Shown here in pieces: positions 7,752 through 16,709 of a stretch of 41,635 nt of DNA (position 1 is the stretch's first letter; each line of letters starts with the position of its first letter). The notes under the pieces are model-generated. The model did no database searches. It was not told the DNA's origin and saw nothing but the letters and a program-made list of their open reading frames with translations. The translations under genes and the position numbers were made by a program. Where the stretch lies: positions 1-41,635 of the forward strand of contig CAIWAX010000197.1 of the NCBI GenBank assembly GCA_903910795.1. The letters are read 5' to 3'. Origin of the DNA: an uncultured Anaerolineae bacterium. Its GTDB lineage: Bacteria > Chloroflexota > Anaerolineae > Anaerolineales > Villigracilaceae.

Positions 7752-9743
7752 GTGAAGCGAATAACCCCCTATTTGAACCCGAAAAACTGGCCCATTCTGG
7801 TCAAGATATCCGCGGCGCTATTAGTAGCTTCACTGATACCTGTGATTGTAGTTGCACTATATGGCTACTTTTTCAGCGTAACCACCATACAGAATACTGA
7901 ATATCACAACCTTGAATTACTGGCGGCAGCCACCGCAGAACGGCTGGATCAATTGATGCTGGACAACTCGATAGCGGCTTCCCAGTTGGGAAGTAACAGC
8001 GAAGTGATTGCCCTGTTATCAGATCCGGAGCATGCCCCTGACTATGTACGCACTTCGGTTTCCGATACGTTTACCCGCATTCTGGCCACAAATCCGCTAT
8101 ACGAATATGTCTATCTCCTGGATAAGAATGGTAAAGCCATTATCTCAAGGCAGTTACCTTCTGTTCCCAGCATACAAGGCCAGGCTTTCTCAACGAGGGC
8201 TTATTATCTCGAAACTATGAAAGGTCAGAATTACATCGATGTGCTGGTAGGGCGCACGAGTAAAAATTTGGGGTTTTATTTTTCTGCGCCAGTGTTGGGA
8301 ACAGATGGCAAGCCGATCGGCGTTGTCATTATCAAACTCAAGGGCGAAGCAATTACTGGCATTATCAATAAATTCAAGGCCGGCAACACCGGTTACGCCT
8401 TTCTGGTGGACCAGGACGGCGTGATCGTCTCGCACCCCAACCAGAGCTGGTATTATCACAGCCTGATCCAACTTCCAAAGGATGTTCAATTAAAAATTGG
8501 GCAGCGCTTTATGCTGAGCGGCTGCGAAGATGCCAAAAACCTGAGCAACTGCGCTGTTCAAAGTCTTAATTTATCGCCGCTTGCCGCTGCCATTGGTGAA
8601 AGCAATGCTGTCCGATATGCCACTTATAAACTACCATCCGATGGTTCAGAACGCATTGTTGGCATTGCCAACACAACCCAGTTGAATTGGATCGTTGGTG
8701 TTGATGAGGCCAAAAAAGAATTCACCGCTCCGCTCGATGCGCTGGCTCAACAAATTATATTAGGCGTTCTGGTGATCGGTACGCTGGCCCTGCTCGGCGG
8801 CATTCTGCTGGCACGTGTTATCACTCAGCCATTAGGAGAATTATCGATGGCGGCTCAGTCCGTGCAACGCGGCGGATCGCTCGAGAATGCCAGCTTTTCC
8901 CTGGTGATGAACCAAGGTGACGAGGTTGGTCACCTGGCATTGGTATTCAGTAACATGGTAAAGGCTCTGCACGCCAGGGTTGCCGAATTGCACACCATCA
9001 ATGTGGTATCCAGAACGATTTCTTCCAGCTTTAACATTGGGAATACGCTTACACTGGTGTTGAACTCGTTGCGCAATGTTGTGCCTTATGACCGCTCCCT
9101 GGTATTGATCTACGATCCCAAAAAAGATGAGTTCTATACTCGCGCGAGTGCAGATGGGCGCGGTTTCTACCTGAACCGTGTTTGGAGTCAAGAAGACCGG
9201 CCAGCCATTCACAACCGCAGTGAGAATCACATTCAACAATTTTTCGAGAAACGCAAGGCTGTTCCAGTGGGAGGAGGCGGCAATCCAGAAAAAGTGGTCT
9301 TCGAAGAAATCAGCTTCTCTGTGTTGATCCCAGACTTGAGCGTGCTTGGCGATGCCGAACTTGACTATTCGCGTGAGTGGGGTAATTTTGAGCCCAAATC
9401 GTACCTGGGAGTACCACTGCTGTATAAAGAAGAGATTATAGGAATCATAGAACTCGCCAGCGCAAAACCAGGCAACTTCACTACCGATCACGTACGGGTC
9501 CTTGAATTAATTGCCGGGCAGGCAGCCGTGGCAGTTCGCAACGCGCTGGATGTTGAGATGCGTGAGAATGAATTGCACAAGCAAATTGATGAACTACAAA
9601 TTGTGATTGATGAAGGCAAAAAACAAAAATCTGTCAAGGAAATTGTTGAAAGCGACTTTTTCCAGGAATTAACCTCGAAAGCCGATAAAATCCGGAAAAA
9701 GCGCCTGGGAAATTCGAACCAAGAAAACCCAAAAATGGAATAA
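7752..9743 (+). CDS. dCache-HAMP-GAF membrane receptor without a catalytic output
   Basis: The 663-residue protein has a transmembrane helix at about 17-40, an extracytoplasmic double-Cache-like sensor to about 300 (YVYLLDKNGKAI and YAFLVDQDGVIVSHP are typical), a second membrane helix at about 333-355, a HAMP linker, a GAF domain at about 425-600 and a basic coiled-coil tail. No kinase, cyclase or methyl-accepting region is present, so it must signal through a partner. GTG at 7752 is the start, with GGAG upstream. The C-terminal Met-Glu-stop is provided by a family A repeat (ATGGAATAATCCCGG at 9735). The next gene starts 64 bases on, in the same direction. Confidence 0.85.
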   Translation: MKRITPYLNPKNWPILVKISAALLVASLIPVIVVALYGYFFSVTTIQNTEYHNLELLAAATAERLDQLMLDNSIAASQLGSNSEVIALLSDPEHAPDYVRTSVSDTFTRILATNPLYEYVYLLDKNGKAIISRQLPSVPSIQGQAFSTRAYYLETMKGQNYIDVLVGRTSKNLGFYFSAPVLGTDGKPIGVVIIKLKGEAITGIINKFKAGNTGYAFLVDQDGVIVSHPNQSWYYHSLIQLPKDVQLKIGQRFMLSGCEDAKNLSNCAVQSLNLSPLAAAIGESNAVRYATYKLPSDGSERIVGIANTTQLNWIVGVDEAKKEFTAPLDALAQQIILGVLVIGTLALLGGILLARVITQPLGELSMAAQSVQRGGSLENASFSLVMNQGDEVGHLALVFSNMVKALHARVAELHTINVVSRTISSSFNIGNTLTLVLNSLRNVVPYDRSLVLIYDPKKDEFYTRASADGRGFYLNRVWSQEDRPAIHNRSENHIQQFFEKRKAVPVGGGGNPEKVVFEEISFSVLIPDLSVLGDAELDYSREWGNFEPKSYLGVPLLYKEEIIGIIELASAKPGNFTTDHVRVLELIAGQAAVAVRNALDVEMRENELHKQIDELQIVIDEGKKQKSVKEIVESDFFQELTSKADKIRKKRLGNSNQENPKME

Positions 9744-9764
9744 TCCCGGTACTTGCGAGATTGA
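9735..9764 (+). repeat. family A copy supplying the receptor stop codon
   Basis: ATGGAATAATCCCGGTACTT overlaps the receptor gene end in frame: ATG GAA TAA are its last three codons. Confidence 0.8.
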
Positions 9765-9807
9765 TTATCACGCTGTCACGAGGCGAGCCACGCTCAGGAA
9801 AAACACC

Positions 9808-12800
9808 ATGAGTAACTATTTAAACCGAATACTAAATATCCGCCCGGAAGAGGGTCGGAAAGTGTTCATGTTGGTGTTGATTTTTTTCCTGTTTATTACT
9901 GGAACAACCTGGGCCGAAACGATCATAGAATCCTCGTTTTATTTTTTGGCTGGAGTCAGCCGGCTCTCACAGGTTTTCACTTTCCATGCCATCACGGCAA
10001 TAGTTGCCACGGCAGTTTATACTGCATTCGTCGATCAGACATCAAACCGAAAACTTCTCATAGCGGTCTGTGCAACAGCTTCCGTGACAATCGGCGCAGG
10101 TCTTTTGGTTCTGGGATATAACCAGATACTGGCTTATACAATTCTTTACGTATTGGTACGAGCAGTACGCACATCTTTTCTGATCCAATGGTGGAATTAC
10201 GCCAGTGATTTTTACGATGCGCGCGCCTCGAAACGTATCATCCCAGTAATCAATTCGGCTTCGCGTATTGCTATCATCTTTGCGGGGTTGACCATCCCAT
10301 TACTCGACAGCATCCTATCACCCGCCGCCATCATCCTGCTATGGGTCATTACGCTGATTATGATCGCCTGCCTGGCGCTGGTAATGGTTCGGGTAACAGG
10401 CACAGATAATTCAATGGAGGGTACCCGCCCACAGGGCAAATATAAGTTCGGTATAGATTTTGCCCCAACAAAAAACAAAAAAGACCCTATTTCTTATTGG
10501 CAGAATATTCGCGAGGGTTTTCAATATGTTTCATCGCAAAATTATTTACGCTGGCTGGCACTCTCCACCTTTTTGATGGTGATCATTTTTGGCATCCTGA
10601 ATTATCAGGGCGGTCTTATCTTTGCCCAACAATTTAAAACTCGCGCCGAAATGACAGACTTTATCGGCACACTCAATGGTCTGACAAGTCTGATCATGCT
10701 GCCAGTGCAGTTGTTTTTATTCAGCCGGATTGTCACCAGGATTGGGGTGGGCAATGCCAATGTCATTTACCCATTTGGTACGCTGCTGATTTCTGGAAGT
10801 TTTTTGATTTCGCCCTTATCGCTGACAAGCGGAGCGCTGGCACATTTTGACCGGAATACTTTCCGCTATTCGACCCAGGAATCGAGCAATAATCTGCTTT
10901 ACAATGCTATTCCCGCCCGAATCAAGGGGCGCTCACGTTCTTTCATTGACGGGCTGGTGCTGCCAATCGCACTTCTCGCAAGCAGCGCCCTGCTGGAGAT
11001 TGGCAAACTGTTGCCAGCATCTTTATTTTTACCGGTGCTTCTGGGGATTCCGGCATTGGCTTATTTTATTTGCAGCCTTGTGATTCGGAATTTATATTCG
11101 CATGCCATGTTGAGCGTGCTTGACCAGGAAGATTACACTTTTTTGTTGCCTACTGATGAGGAAATTGAACTTACGGCTGACCCTGCTGCCAGGAATTATC
11201 TGTTAAAAAAGTTAGCGGAAAGCAAGGATGACTCTGTTATCCTACTGATCGCCCAAATAATGACAGAAACCGCAGGAACGAAAGTACTGCCAATCCTGGA
11301 GATGAAAGCCCGGGGAAGCCCCCCGCCATTGAGAGCCGGTATTGTGGATGTTGTTTCTACTGGTGAAATCCAATCCATCTCAAAAAATACCCTGGTACAT
11401 TTTTTCACGTCATTCATAAAGGACCCCGACAACCGTGTGCGCCTGGCAGCATTCAACGGTCTGCTTCGTTCATCAGACACAACCAGCGAAAGTTTCCTTG
11501 CACAGGCCTCCGGCTTGCTGCACGATGAAAATTATGAAATTCGCGGCCAGGCCTTATCCAGCTTATTGGATTCGACAAATTTCCAATATCTTGAGAAAGG
11601 GAAGACCGCACTCGAAGAATTACTGCACCAACCCGATTCGCACGCACGAATTTGCGCGTTGAAGGCACTGGGGAGATATAAGGATCCGCATTATCTCCCC
11701 ATTATCCTGGAACATCTGGGAGAGGAAAGTAATGATGTGCGGCTTCAAGCGGTAGAAGCGCTGAAACTCCGTTCCTTGGAAAGCTTTTCTGATGGAATAA
11801 TCCCGGTACGATTTGCTAAGCAAATCGATTGGGAAGGTACAGAATCCAGCATCCCCAAAGCAGTCAGTAATCTGGTAAATGACCCACTCGATCAAGTAAG
11901 AATTGGCCTTCTTTCGATACTAGAAAAAAACAACTCCCCTGAAGCCCTGGGGTTGATCGTGCGCCTTCTGCTGGATACCAACATCCATGTGCAGGAATCT
12001 GCCGCTGATATCCTGGTAAAAAAGGGCCTACATGCGATACCAGCTTTATTAGATCAACTCGAAACCCATAAAAATGCCCCTGCCAATCAATCTTTGGTAA
12101 AGGCCGTTTTATGCCGTATTGATCCTCAAAAATATGGGCAATTGACCGATGAACAAGTTCTTGTAGAATTGAAAACAATTTACACACGCAAAGCCCAACT
12201 GAGCGCCATCCACGAGCTGCCGATTTCGGAACCCGGCATCCTGGCTTTGTGCAGTTTTCTTGAGGAAAACAACCAGGTATCCTTGAATGCCATTTTTAAC
12301 CTGTTGGCGGCCCGCCATGGGAAAAAAGTATTGCAAAGAATAACGACATCTTTAAAAGCGCAGTCAAGCCACACCCGTGCAAATGCCAGCGAAGCCCTGG
12401 AGACATTGATCAGTTCATCTCTTGTGAAATTGATCATACCGCTCTTTGACAGCAACATTTCGGTACAGCAACTGGCTCAGATTGGCGCAAATGTTTGGGA
12501 TGATATCAAACCTGCCAATCAGGCGAAAGTTTTCAGCAGCCTGGTGAATGAACCGAAAAGTGAATTGACGCGGGCGTTGGCTGTCTTTGCCCTTGGTGAA
12601 TCCATGCCCAACCTTGCTCATCTCGAAACCTCGCAAGGCGAAAACCGCCGTCCAGGCAGATTTAATCTGCTGGACAAATTATTGGATGATAAAACTGGAA
12701 ATCCCGTTCAGGCGCCGCTTACCGAAACTGGCAAGCTTCCACGGAATCATCCCGGTACTTTATCGGGACTAATCAGTCAGCCGGAAGCGCGTTACCTTAT

Positions 12801-13464
12801 TTCGCAGGCCGAGAATGACCCCAGCCAGGATGTTCGAGCTGCTGCCTGGTCTGCCGCCCGACTCGCAGGCAAAGCCGTGGAAAGTACCCACGATTTGCCT
12901 GGCAAATCGTTCAGTAAAGAAAGTTCCACGAAAGGTGAGTTTATGACTGCCAGTCTTTCAGTAATTGAGCGCATTATATTTTTAAAACAGGTGAACTTAT
13001 TTGAAAGCATGACCATCGAGCAGTTGAAAGTTCTGGCAAGTATTTCTGAAGATGAACTTGTGCCTCAAGGAACTGTCATTTTCAACGAAGGCGATCCGGG
13101 CGGGGTGGTTTATGTGATCGTACACGGTCGTATTGGCATAGAACGTACCAGCGACCGCAAAGATTCGATATTGCGCCTGGCAACCCTTAAAGCACGTGAT
13201 TCTTTTGGCGAAATGAATTTATTTGATAACAGCCCAAGGAGCGCGAGCGCAATTGTGGTAGAAGATTCTCTGCTTCTTAAACTGCGCGCGGAACCTTTTC
13301 TGGCAATCATTCACCAGCATCCCGATATGTCTATTGAACTAATCAAAGTTCTGAGCATGCGCATCCGGGAAGCCAACGATCAGATCGCCCATCTTTCCCG
13401 CTCAACACCCCGCCAGTTACAAAAATTGTACGACAAGCTCGATACAACAGATGATCAAAAATAA
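9808..13464 (+). CDS. NTT/MFS-like transporter fused to HEAT repeats and a cNMP-binding domain
   Basis: The 1218-residue protein has three parts. Residues 1 to about 450 hold some ten to twelve hydrophobic helices resembling the ATP/ADP-translocase (NTT) branch of MFS-like proteins. About 455-1010 is a chain of HEAT-like helical repeats (for example VRLAAFNGLL, ARICALKALGRYKD). About 1065-1190 is a cyclic-nucleotide-binding domain with GTVIFNEGDPGGVVYVIVHG and FGEMNLFDNSPRSASAIV. The fusion suggests a membrane scaffold whose state follows a nucleotide ligand; transport is unproven. Three stretches derive from dispersed repeats in frame: about 662-676, 978-987 and 1024-1035. They fall in the HEAT region and its linker. 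The ATG has CAGGA upstream. The gene lies between a receptor and a MinD-like ATPase, which are likely partners. Confidence 0.85.
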   Translation: MSNYLNRILNIRPEEGRKVFMLVLIFFLFITGTTWAETIIESSFYFLAGVSRLSQVFTFHAITAIVATAVYTAFVDQTSNRKLLIAVCATASVTIGAGLLVLGYNQILAYTILYVLVRAVRTSFLIQWWNYASDFYDARASKRIIPVINSASRIAIIFAGLTIPLLDSILSPAAIILLWVITLIMIACLALVMVRVTGTDNSMEGTRPQGKYKFGIDFAPTKNKKDPISYWQNIREGFQYVSSQNYLRWLALSTFLMVIIFGILNYQGGLIFAQQFKTRAEMTDFIGTLNGLTSLIMLPVQLFLFSRIVTRIGVGNANVIYPFGTLLISGSFLISPLSLTSGALAHFDRNTFRYSTQESSNNLLYNAIPARIKGRSRSFIDGLVLPIALLASSALLEIGKLLPASLFLPVLLGIPALAYFICSLVIRNLYSHAMLSVLDQEDYTFLLPTDEEIELTADPAARNYLLKKLAESKDDSVILLIAQIMTETAGTKVLPILEMKARGSPPPLRAGIVDVVSTGEIQSISKNTLVHFFTSFIKDPDNRVRLAAFNGLLRSSDTTSESFLAQASGLLHDENYEIRGQALSSLLDSTNFQYLEKGKTALEELLHQPDSHARICALKALGRYKDPHYLPIILEHLGEESNDVRLQAVEALKLRSLESFSDGIIPVRFAKQIDWEGTESSIPKAVSNLVNDPLDQVRIGLLSILEKNNSPEALGLIVRLLLDTNIHVQESAADILVKKGLHAIPALLDQLETHKNAPANQSLVKAVLCRIDPQKYGQLTDEQVLVELKTIYTRKAQLSAIHELPISEPGILALCSFLEENNQVSLNAIFNLLAARHGKKVLQRITTSLKAQSSHTRANASEALETLISSSLVKLIIPLFDSNISVQQLAQIGANVWDDIKPANQAKVFSSLVNEPKSELTRALAVFALGESMPNLAHLETSQGENRRPGRFNLLDKLLDDKTGNPVQAPLTETGKLPRNHPGTLSGLISQPEARYLISQAENDPSQDVRAAAWSAARLAGKAVESTHDLPGKSFSKESSTKGEFMTASLSVIERIIFLKQVNLFESMTIEQLKVLASISEDELVPQGTVIFNEGDPGGVVYVIVHGRIGIERTSDRKDSILRLATLKARDSFGEMNLFDNSPRSASAIVVEDSLLLKLRAEPFLAIIHQHPDMSIELIKVLSMRIREANDQIAHLSRSTPRQLQKLYDKLDTTDDQK
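11792..11834 (+). repeat. full family A copy inside a coding sequence
   Basis: ATGGAATAATCCCGGTACGA followed by the TTTGCTAAGCAAATCG core and ATTGGGA. It is read in frame as DGIIPVRFAKQIDWEG (from residue 662) within the HEAT region of the 9808-13464 protein. Confidence 0.9.
12741..12769 (+). repeat. degenerate family A copy inside a coding sequence
   Basis: ACGGAATCATCCCGGTACTT and TATCGGGA match the short form of family A, read in a different frame (RNHPGTLSG) from the copy at 11792. Confidence 0.6.
12877..12913 (+). repeat. hybrid B/A element inside a coding sequence
   Basis: GTGGAAAGTACCCACGATTT joins a family B start to a family A-like GATTTGCCTGGCAAATC core. It is read in frame as VESTHDLPGKSF. 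An inverted relative is at 28305-28342. Confidence 0.75.
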
Positions 13465-13556
13465 TCTAAGCGACCTTGCCCTGCCACAATATCCAAAACA
13501 GGACAGGGATTGCATAATATACTCAGGCAAATTAACCAAAAAAAGGGCTCAGCCTT

Positions 13557-14306
13557 ATGAATAAAGTGGTTACAATCCATTCCTTTCGGCAAAGCGTAGG
13601 AAAATCAAACCTGACGGCCAACCTGGCCTGCCTACTCAGCTTACAAGGGAAACGAGTGGCATTAGTGGATACAGATTTTCAGGGAGCCAGCGCTCACCTA
13701 TTTTTTGGATATAAGGATGGGGATATTCAATCCACCTTTAATGATTTCCTGTGGAAAAAATGTGACATCGCTCAAGCCACTTATGATGTAACCGTCAGGC
13801 TGGGCGATCAGGCAGAAGGGAAACTGTATCTGATACCTGCCAGCACTCAAATTTCAGATATCATGCAAATGCTTCGGGCCTGTATGAACATCGATCGCTT
13901 CACCGAAGGCCTGGAAAAGCTGGAAAAAGAACTGGCACTGGATATTATATTAGTGGACACCCACGCTGGATTAAATGAAAACACTTTAATGGCAATGGCT
14001 ATATCCAATTCACTGATCCTCGTATTGCACCCCGATCCGCAAGACTTCCAGGGCACTGCAATTTCCGTTGAAGTAGCCCAACGTTTGATGGTGCCATCCA
14101 TAAAATTGGTTTTGAACGACAGCTCGCCAAATCTCAATCCCGAAGAAGTCAGCCAGCAGTTGGAAGCAACCTATCACTGCGGAGGCGGCTCTGTTCTAAA
14201 CCACACTGAAGAATTGCTGGCACTGGCTTCCAGTCAACCATTTGTCCTCGCCTACCCTGACCATCCACTCACAGATCATATAAAGTCCATTGCGGAAAAT
14301 TTATAA
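13557..14306 (+). CDS. MinD/ParA-like ATPase with degenerate P-loop (second of two)
   Basis: This 249-residue protein is a clear paralogue of the product at 5836: both share the VDTD segment, the LFFG/LFG step, the WxKC motif and the D(T)H(P/A)GLNE switch region. Its Walker A reads SFRQSVGKSN, so the two glycines of the usual GGxGK are replaced by Gln-Ser while the Lys-Ser remains. It may bind nucleotide more weakly or act as the regulatory half of a heterodimer with the first copy. It follows the transporter-like gene by 92 bases in the same direction and ends in a bidirectional terminator. The ribosome binding site (AAAAAGGG, rather far from the ATG) is modest. Confidence 0.83.
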   Translation: MNKVVTIHSFRQSVGKSNLTANLACLLSLQGKRVALVDTDFQGASAHLFFGYKDGDIQSTFNDFLWKKCDIAQATYDVTVRLGDQAEGKLYLIPASTQISDIMQMLRACMNIDRFTEGLEKLEKELALDIILVDTHAGLNENTLMAMAISNSLILVLHPDPQDFQGTAISVEVAQRLMVPSIKLVLNDSSPNLNPEEVSQQLEATYHCGGGSVLNHTEELLALASSQPFVLAYPDHPLTDHIKSIAENL

Positions 14307-14356
14307 AAACAGGAGCATCCAGATAAACTGAGATGCTCCTGTTTTTATAAATTTTC
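14295..14356. terminator. bidirectional terminator between convergent genes
   Basis: Perfect 25-bp arms (14295-14319 and 14332-14356) with a 12-base loop; the GC-rich part is ACAGGAGCATC, flanked by A/T runs on both sides. It overlaps the last codons of the MinD-like gene and serves also the minus-strand phosphatase gene ending at 14373. Confidence 0.92.
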
Positions 14357-14372
14357 TAATGATCAAATGCAA

Positions 14373-15707
14373 TCACTGCGGCAGATGCCTCACTGCAATC
14401 ATGGTAATGTCATCATATTGGTCAGCGGTGGAGATATGTTCAACCAATGTGGTTTTAAACCGCAATAACAATTCTTCGGCGGTCTCAACCGGTTTTTGTT
14501 GCAAAAGTTCCAGCATCCTCTTTTCGCTGAACATTTTTCCCGCCGGATTGCGCGCATCTGTAACTCCGTCAGAATATCCAAACAGGATATCTCCCGGTTC
14601 CAGCAGAGCTTCGCCAATGGTATACACAGCATCCGGCATCATTCCGACAGGCGTACCTGTCGCCTTCAACTTTGTTTTGATCTGCCCGTCACTCCCCAGG
14701 ATGATCGGCGGGCAGTGACCGCCGTTAATATAGGATAGCGCGCCCGTCACAGGATCCAACATCCCAAAGAAAAGGGTCGCAAAATAATTTAGTTCCAAAT
14801 GGTTGGTTGTAATATAAGCGTTAGTGAGTACAACCGCATTTTGCAAGGCCATACTACCAATGGAAGGCATTTTTCGACGGCGTCCTGGAATAATCCCGGC
14901 ATTTGATTGGGCGTCGAACGAACCCGCCTCGCTGCCAGTATCATTAAGACTATCCATTAAATTCAAAGTGTAATTCTGCTGAGCATAAGCCCGGGTCAAA
15001 CTGCGAGTGAGGGCCATAAAAAGCGCAGCTCCAACACCTTTATCGCATACATCTGCAATGACAAAACCGACACGCCGGCCTTGCGCCATCATGAAGGCAT
15101 CATAGAAATCGCCTGCCACCTCACGCGCCGGATGAAAATAGGCTGATATTTCCCAGCCATCCGGTTTGGGTAGTTCATTTGGGAGAAAGCTTAATTGAAT
15201 ATCACGAGCAATTTCAACATCATGTTCAATCTTATCCCGTAAACGCAGGCGGGCCTGTTCGCGTTCTTCCGACCGGCGCCTGCGAACCTCCTGGAATTCA
15301 CGAATCTGGGCCTTCAAAATGGTTGGAGAATATGGACGGAGCAGGTAGTCATCAGCTCCGAGATTGAGACAATTTTCTACGGCATCCATATCATCCCGAC
15401 CAGCCAGGATAATGACAGGGATTACCTTAAGGGCTTCATCGGCGGAGATTTTCTGGATAATCTGGCCTGCATGGAATAATCCCGGTACCTGATTGGGATT
15501 GAAGCCAGAGATATGCAAATCGAGCAACACAACTTCGGGCTTGAGATTTTGCACCAAAGTAAAGCCCTGGTCAGCATCAATAGCGTTCGAAACTGCATAA
15601 CCAGCTTCTTCCAGGCTGCGAGTCAGAAAATTCCGGTCTTTTTCAGCGCCGCAAATAATCAACAGCTTTTGCTTTTCACTTACCTGCGTGCCCGCGTTTG
15701 GGTACAA
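14373..15707 (-). CDS. receiver-like domain plus SpoIIE/PP2C-type phosphatase (RsbU/IcfG-like)
   Basis: The 444-residue protein begins with a receiver-like domain (about 14-140), then a short coiled linker and a PP2C phosphatase of the SpoIIE type with its metal aspartates in place (REVAGDFYD, IADVCDKGVG, FGYSDGVTDA, DDITMIAV). Such enzymes dephosphorylate STAS proteins and so release an anti-sigma kinase. In the receiver, Asp63 (LLDLH) is present, but the acidic pair is replaced (ICGAEKD), the usual Lys is Arg (LLRPYSP) and the Thr/Ser is Ala, so phosphorylation is doubtful. Two family A repeats are read in frame: NPNQVPGLFH (71-80), right after Asp63, and NAGIIPG in the phosphatase part. 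The start is TTG with GGAGGAACACC just upstream. Confidence 0.88.
   Translation of the reverse strand: MYPNAGTQVSEKQKLLIICGAEKDRNFLTRSLEEAGYAVSNAIDADQGFTLVQNLKPEVVLLDLHISGFNPNQVPGLFHAGQIIQKISADEALKVIPVIILAGRDDMDAVENCLNLGADDYLLRPYSPTILKAQIREFQEVRRRRSEEREQARLRLRDKIEHDVEIARDIQLSFLPNELPKPDGWEISAYFHPAREVAGDFYDAFMMAQGRRVGFVIADVCDKGVGAALFMALTRSLTRAYAQQNYTLNLMDSLNDTGSEAGSFDAQSNAGIIPGRRRKMPSIGSMALQNAVVLTNAYITTNHLELNYFATLFFGMLDPVTGALSYINGGHCPPIILGSDGQIKTKLKATGTPVGMMPDAVYTIGEALLEPGDILFGYSDGVTDARNPAGKMFSEKRMLELLQQKPVETAEELLLRFKTTLVEHISTADQYDDITMIAVRHLPQ
14886..14911 (+). repeat. short family A copy inside the phosphatase gene
   Basis: TGGAATAATCCCGGCATTTG and ATTGGG, opposite in orientation to the gene, encoding SNAGIIPG in the PP2C domain. 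Confidence 0.75.
15471..15501 (+). repeat. short family A copy inside the receiver domain
   Basis: ATGGAATAATCCCGGTACCT and GATTGGGATTG, opposite in orientation to the gene. It encodes FNPNQVPGLFH a few residues after Asp63. Confidence 0.85.
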
Positions 15708-15786
15708 GGTGTTCCTCCGATTTGATTACTACTCTATAACCCAGCTAATCCAAATTAATAAGAAACCGGGAAATAAACCTTGACAA

Positions 15787-16212
15787 CTACGCCTCAATTT
15801 TCGGCCGGTTGACAATGAAAATATTCCGATTATGCCCATTCACATATTCGTAGTCGAACTTGTCTACGTTTTGAATTGTCAGGTAGACACCCAGACCGCC
15901 AATCGGACGTTCATGCACAGGTTTGTCGATATGGTCAGGACGTCCCATTGAACGTGGGTCAAAAGGTCTGGAGGTATCTTCCAAAGTAATGATGAGAGAA
16001 TTGTCTGTTATGGTAGAAAGTACCAGCACATCACCTGATAACCCAGATTCTTCATAACCATGAATGACGATATTTGTGGCAATTTCATCCACAGCAAGCC
16101 GCAATCGATAAGCTACTTTTTTATCCAGACCAGCCGCTACAGCAGCGGCATTGACATATTGTCCAATAGCACTCAACGAATCCAAAGTTCCGGGTACGAG
16201 TAAAGGTTGCAT
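15787..16212 (-). CDS. anti-sigma factor/serine kinase of the RsbW-SpoIIAB type
   Basis: The 141-residue protein is a GHKL (HATPase_c) domain: N-box DEIATNIVIHGY (about 42-53), a G1-like DTSRPFDP, and a G2 loop GGLGVYL. Proteins of this size phosphorylate STAS antagonists on a serine and, when free, bind a sigma factor or another target. Here no sigma factor gene is adjacent, so the final target is unknown. The gene lies between the PP2C gene and a STAS gene in one operon (gap of 27 bases to the STAS gene), the standard partner-switch set. Confidence 0.9.
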   Translation of the reverse strand: MQPLLVPGTLDSLSAIGQYVNAAAVAAGLDKKVAYRLRLAVDEIATNIVIHGYEESGLSGDVLVLSTITDNSLIITLEDTSRPFDPRSMGRPDHIDKPVHERPIGGLGVYLTIQNVDKFDYEYVNGHNRNIFIVNRPKIEA

Positions 16213-16239
16213 GGATATATGGGCCTGATAAATCGCGAG

Positions 16240-16578
16240 CTAAGCGCCCTCGACCTTAGCCGCATCGTAACTATCCAGGAAAGTGACACTGTTTTGAAAG
16301 CCGGTCATTTCGATCGTTTCCATAACCGATTCCTGAAGGCCAATCATATAGATTTCAGTTTGAGCGCCCATTTTTTGCTTGGCAAAAACCAGGGCGCGCA
16401 AACCCGCGCTGGCCATATATTCTAAATCCTTCATCAGCAGAGCGACCGCCTTTACTTTTGCAGCCGCAGCTTTTTCGACATCGGTGCGAAAAGCGGGGGC
16501 TGCTGCAGCGTCCAGTTCGCCTGATAAAGTGATTTTTGCTACGCCATTGACGATCTCGAGAACTGAATTGAATGCCAT
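16240..16578 (-). CDS. STAS-domain anti-anti-sigma factor
   Basis: At 112 residues this is a lone STAS domain. GELDAAAAPAFRTDVE and the phosphoacceptor segment MASAGLRALVFA (Ser about 58) match SpoIIAA/RsbV. It should cycle between a form phosphorylated by the HATPase kinase encoded next to it and one dephosphorylated by the PP2C enzyme. AAGGAG precedes the ATG, and a family A repeat (16591-16648) ends directly at that ribosome binding site. First gene of the three-gene partner-switch operon. Confidence 0.92.
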   Translation of the reverse strand: MAFNSVLEIVNGVAKITLSGELDAAAAPAFRTDVEKAAAAKVKAVALLMKDLEYMASAGLRALVFAKQKMGAQTEIYMIGLQESVMETIEMTGFQNSVTFLDSYDAAKVEGA

Positions 16579-16590
16579 TTTTTTCTCCTT

Positions 16591-16648
16591 ATGGAATAAT
16601 CCCGGTACGATTTACGCTTTGCTTAACAAAGCGGCAAATTGATTGGGA
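16591..16648 (+). repeat. long family A copy upstream of the STAS gene
   Basis: ATGGAATAATCCCGGTACGA, then an expanded core with CGCTTTGCTTAACAAAGCG, then ATTGATTGGGA. On the minus strand its end runs into the AAGGAG of the STAS gene, so it forms part of that gene's 5' leader. Confidence 0.85.
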
Positions 16649-16709
16649 AATGATAGTTAACTTATTCAAAAGATACGGCGGCAGCCGTAACAATTCAAAT
16701 TAAAAAATA

